Position numbers and translations under genes: made by a program
Origin: an uncultured Erythrobacteraceae bacterium
GTDB taxonomy: Bacteria; Pseudomonadota; Alphaproteobacteria; Sphingomonadales; Sphingomonadaceae
DNA length: 10,232 nucleotides
Direction of reading: 5' to 3'
Assembly (NCBI GenBank): GCA_946482075.1
Contig: CAMLQG010000104.1
Location: forward strand, 1-10,232
The notes under the pieces: model-generated
The model's input: the letters and a program-made list of their open reading frames with translations, nothing else
The model's database searches: none
Told to the model about the DNA's origin: nothing
Part shown: positions 6,268 to 10,232 of the stretch, in pieces
Numbering within the stretch: the stretch's first letter is position 1
Layout of the letters: each line of letters opens with the position of its first letter

Positions 6268-7065
6268 CTACTCCAATCCCGCCAGCACTTCATAGGCTAG
6301 CACTGCCCCCGCCACTGCCGCGTTGAGGCTGTCGGCGCGGCCTTTCATCGGCATCGTCACGCGCAGGTCGCAGGCCATCTCGTAATCTTCGGGCAGGCCG
6401 CGCGATTCGTTGCCGACCAGGATGAAGCAGGGGGCCCGATAAGGGGCACCGCGATAAGGCTGGGCATCGCGCAGGGATGCGGCGACCAGCTGGCCTTCTC
6501 CGCCGCGCAGCCAGGCGATGAAATCCTCCCACCGGGCCTGCGCGACGCGCTGGGTGAAGATCGCGCCCATGCTGGCCCGCACCGCTTCCACCGAGAAAGG
6601 ATCGGCGCAATCGTCGAGCAGGATCAGCCCGCCCGCGCCCACCGCATCGCCGGTGCGCAGCATGGTGCCGAGATTGCCCGGATCGCGCAGCGCCTGCGCC
6701 ACCAGCCAGATCGGGGCGGCCTTGCGGTCCAGCGCTTCGAGCGAGGTGTCGAATTCCGCGAAAGCGCCAGCCACGGCTTGCGGATTGTCCTTGCCGGTAA
6801 TCTTGGCGAGCACGTCCTCGCTCGTCTCGATGACATCGCCGCCGGCCGCCAGCACATCGGCTTCCAGCGCGGCAAGCAGGGGATGCGGATCGCGGCTTTC
6901 GGCCAGCACCAGAATTTCCGGCAGGCGGCCGCCTTCGCGCGCGTCGGTCAGCAGGCGCAACCCTTCGGCCAGGAAACGGCCTTCGCGGCGGCGGTGCTTC
7001 TTCTCGCGCAGCGAGCGGAGATATTTGACCGTGGGGTTGGAAAATCCGGTGATCGTGCGGCGCAT
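6268..7065 (-). CDS. TrmH/SpoU-family RNA 2'-O-methyltransferase
   Basis: A 265-residue SPOUT-class enzyme that should transfer a methyl group from S-adenosylmethionine to a ribose 2'-OH of rRNA or tRNA; the target nucleotide cannot be read here. An N-terminal substrate-binding domain (NPTVKYLRSLREKKHRRREG, then FLAEGLRLL) precedes the knotted SPOUT domain. Its motifs are DPGNLGTMLRTGDAVGA (128-144), LVGNESRGLPEDY (216-228) and MPMKGRADSLNAAVAGAVLAYE (starting at 238). The N-terminal domain resembles the TsnR/RlmB-like members. ATG at 7063-7065 begins at the conserved start. A longer frame from 7128 exists, but its extra 21 residues are translated intergenic repeat. No clear ribosome binding site is seen. 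It follows the HPr gene after 90 bases. Confidence 0.9.
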   Translation of the reverse strand: MRRTITGFSNPTVKYLRSLREKKHRRREGRFLAEGLRLLTDAREGGRLPEILVLAESRDPHPLLAALEADVLAAGGDVIETSEDVLAKITGKDNPQAVAGAFAEFDTSLEALDRKAAPIWLVAQALRDPGNLGTMLRTGDAVGAGGLILLDDCADPFSVEAVRASMGAIFTQRVAQARWEDFIAWLRGGEGQLVAASLRDAQPYRGAPYRAPCFILVGNESRGLPEDYEMACDLRVTMPMKGRADSLNAAVAGAVLAYEVLAGLE

Positions 7066-7086
7066 GGTTAGCCGGTAGAGCGGCGC

Positions 7087-7145
7087 GAAGGCTTCGACAA
7101 GCTCAGCCTGAGCGGGCCGACATGACATCCGCTCATCCTGAACCC
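7087..7145. repeat. Degenerate inverted repeat between HPr and methyltransferase genes
   Basis: GAAGGCTTCGACAAGCTCAG and the bases after it (to 7115) form the left side of an element whose right side, CCGCTCATCCTGAAC (7129-7143), pairs imperfectly with 7101-7115. The TTCGACAAGCTCAG core is a common intergenic repeat in sphingomonads and differs from the CGTCAT repeats elsewhere in the window. The right arm looks truncated. It sits after the HPr stop and may form a weak 3' hairpin. Confidence 0.6.
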
Positions 7146-7155
7146 GCCGGAAGGA

Positions 7156-7434
7156 TCAATCCTCGCCGAAGCCGGCGGCGACCAGATCGACCAGCTTGTT
7201 CAGCGCGCTGTCCGCACCATCGCCCTTGACCTGGATTTCCACGACATCGCCCTTGGCGGCGCCCAGCATCATCAGACCAAGGATCGAACCGCCGGCCGCA
7301 TGATTGCCGTCCTTGGCCACGCAGACGTCGACGCCGGACGGAAGCGCGCTCACCATGGCGACGAATTTCGCGCTTGCCCGCGCATGCAGGCCGCGCTGGT
7401 TGACGATCGTCACGAGTTGCTTGGCATCCGCCAT
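7156..7434 (-). CDS. ptsH: HPr phosphocarrier protein
   Basis: HPr passes phosphate from enzyme I to EIIA proteins. The 92-residue product has the active-site histidine in NQRGLHARAS (His17) and the regulatory serine in GGSILGLMML (Ser50), the equivalent of Ser46 that HprK phosphorylates in other bacteria. With hprK close upstream, both modifications are likely. The start is ATG at 7432-7434, with GGAGGGGG (7443-7450) eight bases upstream; an in-frame TTG at 7452 would place the start within that site and is rejected. The gene follows the EIIA gene after 29 bases and very likely shares its transcript. No enzyme I gene follows: the next gene is an RNA methyltransferase. Confidence 0.95.
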   Translation of the reverse strand: MADAKQLVTIVNQRGLHARASAKFVAMVSALPSGVDVCVAKDGNHAAGGSILGLMMLGAAKGDVVEIQVKGDGADSALNKLVDLVAAGFGED

Positions 7435-7442
7435 CCGTTGTG

Positions 7443-7450
7443 CCCCCTCC
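7443..7450 (-). promoter_or_regulatory. Ribosome binding site of ptsH
   Basis: GGAGGGGG on the minus strand ends eight bases before the ATG at 7432-7434. It decides between this ATG and an in-frame TTG six codons upstream that overlaps the site. Confidence 0.65.
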
Positions 7451-7463
7451 AATCCCTCGTTTC

Positions 7464-7868
7464 TCAGGCGTCCTGGCCGAGAAACTCCGATGCCACGGTT
7501 ATGTAGTTCTTTCCGGCATCGCGCGCGGCCGTTACCGCGCCTCTGATATCCATCGATTTGCGCGCCCCTGCGAGGCGGATGAGCATCGGCAGGTTGATGC
7601 CGGCGATCACTTCCACCTTGCCCGTTTCCATCAGCGAAATCGCGAGATTGGACGGCGTGCCCCCGAACAGGTCGGTCAGCACGATCGTCCCTTCGCCATT
7701 GTCCACTTCGCGAATGGCGCGGCGAATTTCGCTGCGGCGGCGTTCCATGTCGTCATTGGGGCCGATGCAGACCGTGGCCACAGCCTCCTGCTTGCCGACG
7801 ACATGCTCCATCGCATGCACGAATTCTTCGGCGAGGCGGCCATGGGTCACCAGTATCATTCCGATCAT
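7464..7868 (-). CDS. PTS EIIA component, mannose (Man) family
   Basis: A 134-residue EIIA of the mannose/fructose/sorbose family, a cytosolic phosphocarrier that receives phosphate from HPr. The phosphorylated histidine is His9 in MIGMILVTHG. The family motif VLTDLFGGTPSN is at about residues 62-73, and the LPMLIRLAGAR segment follows. No IIB, IIC or IID partners are present, so as in other alphaproteobacteria this EIIA is probably regulatory, not part of sugar uptake. Start choice: ATG at 7866-7868 gives the usual family N-terminus, with GGAG (7881-7884) at a rather long 12-base spacing. ATG at 7884-7886 would add six residues without a ribosome binding site. rapZ lies 70 bases upstream and HPr 29 bases downstream. 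Confidence 0.93.
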   Translation of the reverse strand: MIGMILVTHGRLAEEFVHAMEHVVGKQEAVATVCIGPNDDMERRRSEIRRAIREVDNGEGTIVLTDLFGGTPSNLAISLMETGKVEVIAGINLPMLIRLAGARKSMDIRGAVTAARDAGKNYITVASEFLGQDA

Positions 7869-7901
7869 GCGGACAAATGGCTCCATTTCGGACGGGTGGC
7901 G

Positions 7902-7930
7902 AATATATCAGTGCAGGCCATACAGGGCAT
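7902..7930 (-). promoter_or_regulatory. Candidate promoter for the EIIA-HPr genes
   Basis: On the minus strand TATATT (7902-7907) matches the -10 consensus at five of six positions. ATGCCC (7925-7930), a weak -35 match of three of six, lies 17 bases upstream. Transcription would start near 7895, leaving a 5' leader of about 27 bases before the EIIA ATG. The 70-base gap after rapZ, against 4-base overlaps upstream, fits a second promoter here. Confidence 0.35.
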
Positions 7931-7943
7931 GAACACGTTCATG
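7928..7943. promoter_or_regulatory. Perfect palindrome, candidate operator
   Basis: CATGAAC-AC-GTTCATG is a 7+2+7 inverted repeat with no mismatch in the arms. It spans the end of rapZ (stop codon 7939-7941) and overlaps the candidate -35 of the EIIA-HPr promoter, a position where a bound dimeric regulator could block or assist RNA polymerase. No specific regulator is recognised. Part of it is coding, so chance remains possible. Confidence 0.35.
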
Positions 7944-8913
7944 TTTGCCGCGGCCCTTCTATCATCTCCGCAGCGCGCGAACCCAGGTTGCGGTGCAGCA
8001 CAGTGAGGGAAAAACCTTCGTCGCGCAAGGCCCGTGCAAGCTCCTCGGCCATGAAAACCGAACGATGCCGCCCGCCTGTGCAGCCAAAGGCGATGTTCAC
8101 ATAGCTCTTTCCCTGCGCCCTGTAGCGTGGAAGCAACAGCAGCAGGAGGTCGCGAATGCGGGAAAAGGCTTCGCCGAAAGCCGCGTCCTGGCGGATATGG
8201 TCCGCCACGGCGGCGTCCTTTCCGGTCAGTTCGCGCAATTCCGGCACCCAGTGCGGATTGTCCAGGAAACGCATGTCGAACAGCAGATCGGCGACCGGCG
8301 GCATGCCGCGAGAGAAGCCGAAGCTGCTGATCGTGATTGTCATGTCCCGCGGTGCTGCATCCGCGAAACGATCGCGCACTGCCTGCTGCAGATCGTTGGT
8401 CGTGAAATCGGAACTGGAGATCACCGCATCCGCCCAGCGGCGCAGCGGGGCGAGCAATTCGCGTTCGGCGGCGATCCCCGCGGAGACGGGCAGATCCTGC
8501 GCCAGCGGATGGCGTCTGCGGGTCTCGTTGAAACGGCGTTCCAGTTCGCGATCGTCGCAATCGAGAAACAGGGTGGTGATCACCAGATCCTCGCGCGCGG
8601 AGAGTTCCTTGACGGTGGCGACGATATCGGCCGGATCGAACCCGCGGGTGCGGGCATCGAAGCCGATCGCCAGCGGCGCGCCGAACGGGGCGCGTTCAGG
8701 CAGGTCCTGAAACAGCAAGCGATCGAGCAGGCGCACCGGGAAATTATCGATCGCTTCCCACCCGAGATCTTCCAGCACGCGCAGCGCGGTGGTCTTGCCT
8801 GCCCCCAGCAAGCCGGTCACCAGCAGGATATGCTGCCTCTTATCGGCGGAATCGTGCCCCATGGCGGCGTGCTGTGCGCTTCTCCCGGGCGAAAGGGAAG
8901 GGGCTTGGTTCAT
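7939..8913 (-). CDS. rapZ: RapZ (YvcJ-family) nucleotide-binding regulator
   Basis: RapZ is a P-loop protein; in E. coli it binds the small RNA GlmZ and controls glucosamine-6-phosphate synthase, while in alphaproteobacteria its target is not established. The 324-residue product has a Walker A GLLGAGKT (34-41), VLEDLGWEAIDNFP (46-59), DFTTNDL (169-175), SFGFSRGMPP (197-206), DMRFLDNPHW (213-222) and the C-terminal-domain signature GCTGGRHRSV (277-286). Its ATG (8911-8913) overlaps the hprK stop as ATGA, which favours this start. It gives about 25 extra residues ahead of the conserved core compared with the roughly 284-residue E. coli protein. An internal ATG at 8860-8862 is the alternative. 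Neither has a strong ribosome binding site, so translation is probably coupled to hprK. Confidence 0.95.
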   Translation of the reverse strand: MNQAPSLSPGRSAQHAAMGHDSADKRQHILLVTGLLGAGKTTALRVLEDLGWEAIDNFPVRLLDRLLFQDLPERAPFGAPLAIGFDARTRGFDPADIVATVKELSAREDLVITTLFLDCDDRELERRFNETRRRHPLAQDLPVSAGIAAERELLAPLRRWADAVISSSDFTTNDLQQAVRDRFADAAPRDMTITISSFGFSRGMPPVADLLFDMRFLDNPHWVPELRELTGKDAAVADHIRQDAAFGEAFSRIRDLLLLLLPRYRAQGKSYVNIAFGCTGGRHRSVFMAEELARALRDEGFSLTVLHRNLGSRAAEMIEGPRQT

Positions 8914-9329
8914 TGTGTCCCATGAAGCGCCAGCGCCCATTCGGCGCGCAGCGCCAGGGCGGGACTGCCCGGCCAGAGCCGGATCAGAGGTACGGCCATG
9001 CCCAGCAGATCGGCGCGTTCGGCCGCCTCGACGTAGCGCGGCGCGTCTTCGGCCAGGCGGATCAGGAGGGATACCGGCGCTTCCGTTGCGGGCACGGTCA
9101 CCAACCCTACGTTGCGGATCTCGATCAGCCCTGCGATGTTGGGCGGGGCATTGGCCCAAAGTCTCCCACTGCGCAGTTCCAGCGTGACTCCATCATCGCC
9201 TACTAGCGTGGCACCCCGATCGATCAGGGCGAGCGCGAGGCTGGATTTGCCGCTGCCGGGCGGCCCTTCGATCAGCAGCGCCCGCCCGTCGATCGCCACG
9301 CAACTTGCCTGATGGACCATCGCGTTCAT
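8910..9329 (-). CDS. hprK: Miniature HPr kinase/phosphorylase
   Basis: HprK phosphorylates HPr on its regulatory serine and can also remove the phosphate. The 139 residues cover only the catalytic domain; the N-terminal domain of the roughly 310-residue Gram-positive enzymes is absent, as is usual in alphaproteobacteria. Visible motifs are Walker A GPPGSGKS (22-29), VGDDGV (43-48) with the acidic pair Asp45-Asp46, and IAGLIEIRNVGLV (66-78), corresponding to the HprK signature. The C-terminal region is short. The ATG at 9327-9329 overlaps the ChvG-type kinase stop (TGA) by four bases and is preferred; ATG at 9318-9320 is an alternative. The rapZ start overlaps its own stop in the same way. The HPr substrate is encoded two genes downstream. 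Confidence 0.93.
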   Translation of the reverse strand: MNAMVHQASCVAIDGRALLIEGPPGSGKSSLALALIDRGATLVGDDGVTLELRSGRLWANAPPNIAGLIEIRNVGLVTVPATEAPVSLLIRLAEDAPRYVEAAERADLLGMAVPLIRLWPGSPALALRAEWALALHGTQ

Positions 9330-10232
9330 GACCGGGCCGCGATCGGCAGGCTGAGGCGGAGGCAACCGCCGGGCACGCCGTCCGGCCGGCTTTCGGCGAC
9401 GAGACTGCCGTCATGCGCTTCCGCGATGGTGCGCCCGATCGCGAGGCCCAGCCCGCTGTGATCGCCGAAGCGCTCTGCTTCCGGGCGCACCGAATGGAAG
9501 CGGGTGAAGACCTTTTCCCGCTCGCTTTCGGGAATGCCCGGCCCCGTGTCGCAGACCAGCGTTTCGACGTGGGAGTCGCCGATGGACAGGACCACGGCGA
9601 TCTCCCCATCGGGAGGGGAGAAGGATGCCGCATTGTCGAGCAGATTCTCGATCACGCGTTCTATCCGCGCGGGCACGCCCATGACGATGGCCGGGAGAGC
9701 GCTGTCGCGTCGGAGCGTGATCCTGTGGGGTTCCCGTTCGCCGCGCCGTTCGCGCGCTCCGATGACATTGGCGAGCAGCGCGGCCATGTCCACCGGTTCG
9801 AACGTGGCGCGGCTCAGTTCCGCGTCGATCCGGCTGGCGTCGGAAATCTCGGTGACCAAGCGGTCGATGCGGTGCAGGTCGTGCAGCGCGATATCCATCA
9901 GCTGCATGCGAAGCTGCGGATCTTCGACCTTGTCGAGCGATTCGAGCGCGCTGCGCAGCGAGGCGAGTGGGTTCTTGATCTCGTGGGCGACATCCGCCGC
10001 GAAGCTGTCCACTGCGTCGATCCGGTGGCGCAAGGCTTCGGTCATGTCGGAGATCGCGCGGGCCAGCATGCCGATTTCGTCGCGGCGTTCCTGCATTCGC
10101 GGCACTTCGACATGGCGATCGCGGCCCAATCGCACGCCCACGGCCGACCGGACGAGGACTCGCAACGGCTGAACGATGGTGCGCGCGAGGAACAGGGAAA
10201 GCTGGATCGAGATCACCAGCGCGATCCCGATG
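9326..10232 (-). CDS. chvG: Sensor histidine kinase, ChvG type (5' end outside window)
   Basis: The C-terminal part of a membrane histidine kinase; its start lies beyond the right edge. The visible piece opens with a hydrophobic stretch (IGIALVISIQLSLFLA), the last transmembrane helix, then a HAMP linker (about 10010-10180). The dimerisation/phosphoacceptor box is FAADVAHEIKNPLASLRSA, with the histidine codon at 9983-9985. The ATPase domain shows the N box RVIENLLDNAASFSPP, CDTGPGIPE, and SGLGLAIGRTIAEAHDG. The box and the position just ahead of hprK match ChvG/ExoS kinases of alphaproteobacteria, which with the regulator ChvI sense envelope or acid stress. The ligand is not visible. chvI, if present, should lie to the right of the window. 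The stop overlaps the hprK start by four bases. Confidence 0.9.
   Translation of the reverse strand, partial: IGIALVISIQLSLFLARTIVQPLRVLVRSAVGVRLGRDRHVEVPRMQERRDEIGMLARAISDMTEALRHRIDAVDSFAADVAHEIKNPLASLRSALESLDKVEDPQLRMQLMDIALHDLHRIDRLVTEISDASRIDAELSRATFEPVDMAALLANVIGARERRGEREPHRITLRRDSALPAIVMGVPARIERVIENLLDNAASFSPPDGEIAVVLSIGDSHVETLVCDTGPGIPESEREKVFTRFHSVRPEAERFGDHSGLGLAIGRTIAEAHDGSLVAESRPDGVPGGCLRLSLPIAARS

Noticed and set aside
7945..8925. 326-codon plus-strand frame opposite rapZ
   Set aside because: Antisense to rapZ, which has all family motifs; the product shows no domain.
7464..9329. A defence or toxin-antitoxin system among the small P-loop genes
   Set aside because: The small P-loop genes are plain HprK and RapZ with conserved alphaproteobacterial context; no toxin, nuclease or immunity pair is seen.

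Overview
The window is GC-rich chromosomal housekeeping DNA from an alphaproteobacterium, most likely a member of the order Sphingomonadales (Erythrobacter, Novosphingobium or Sphingomonas relatives). The basis is the block chvG-hprK-rapZ-EIIA(Man)-HPr with a miniature HprK, the high GC content, and the intergenic inverted repeats beginning CGTCAT and ending ATGACG. The genus cannot be fixed from the sequence alone. Thirteen protein genes are supported, one of them cut by the window edge. No rRNA, tRNA, CRISPR, phage or insertion sequence is visible, and no gene-free stretch exceeds about 300 bases.

Left part (1-3725), translation and repair. On the minus strand fmt (Met-tRNA formyltransferase) is followed by truA (tRNA pseudouridine synthase). 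Divergent from fmt, recR (RecFOR recombination mediator) runs on the plus strand. A small SnoaL/DUF4440-like protein on the minus strand faces recR and is divergent from def (peptide deformylase, plus strand). Def and Fmt act at opposite ends of the formyl-methionine cycle, but here they lie on opposite strands with recR and the small gene between them.

Middle part (3726-6267). On the plus strand rmuC encodes a membrane-anchored coiled-coil protein with a nuclease-like domain. It converges on a two-gene minus-strand unit: a META-domain lipoprotein followed 9 bases later by a PaaI-type hotdog thioesterase.

Right part (6268-10232), all minus strand. In transcription order the genes are a ChvG-type sensor kinase (5' end outside the window), hprK, rapZ, a mannose-family EIIA, HPr and a TrmH/SpoU-family RNA 2'-O-methyltransferase. 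The first three are joined by 4-base ATGA overlaps. HPr carries both the phosphorelay histidine and a regulatory serine, so HprK, HPr and EIIA look like a regulatory phosphotransferase chain tied to an envelope-sensing two-component kinase. No enzyme I and no sugar permease are present here.

Five intergenic gaps hold inverted repeats with CGTCAT/ATGACG ends, and a sixth gap holds a repeat of another type. No clearly new system was found. The most testable points are a perfect 16-base palindrome beside a candidate promoter ahead of EIIA-HPr, a His/Cys-rich insertion in Def, and the repeat family.
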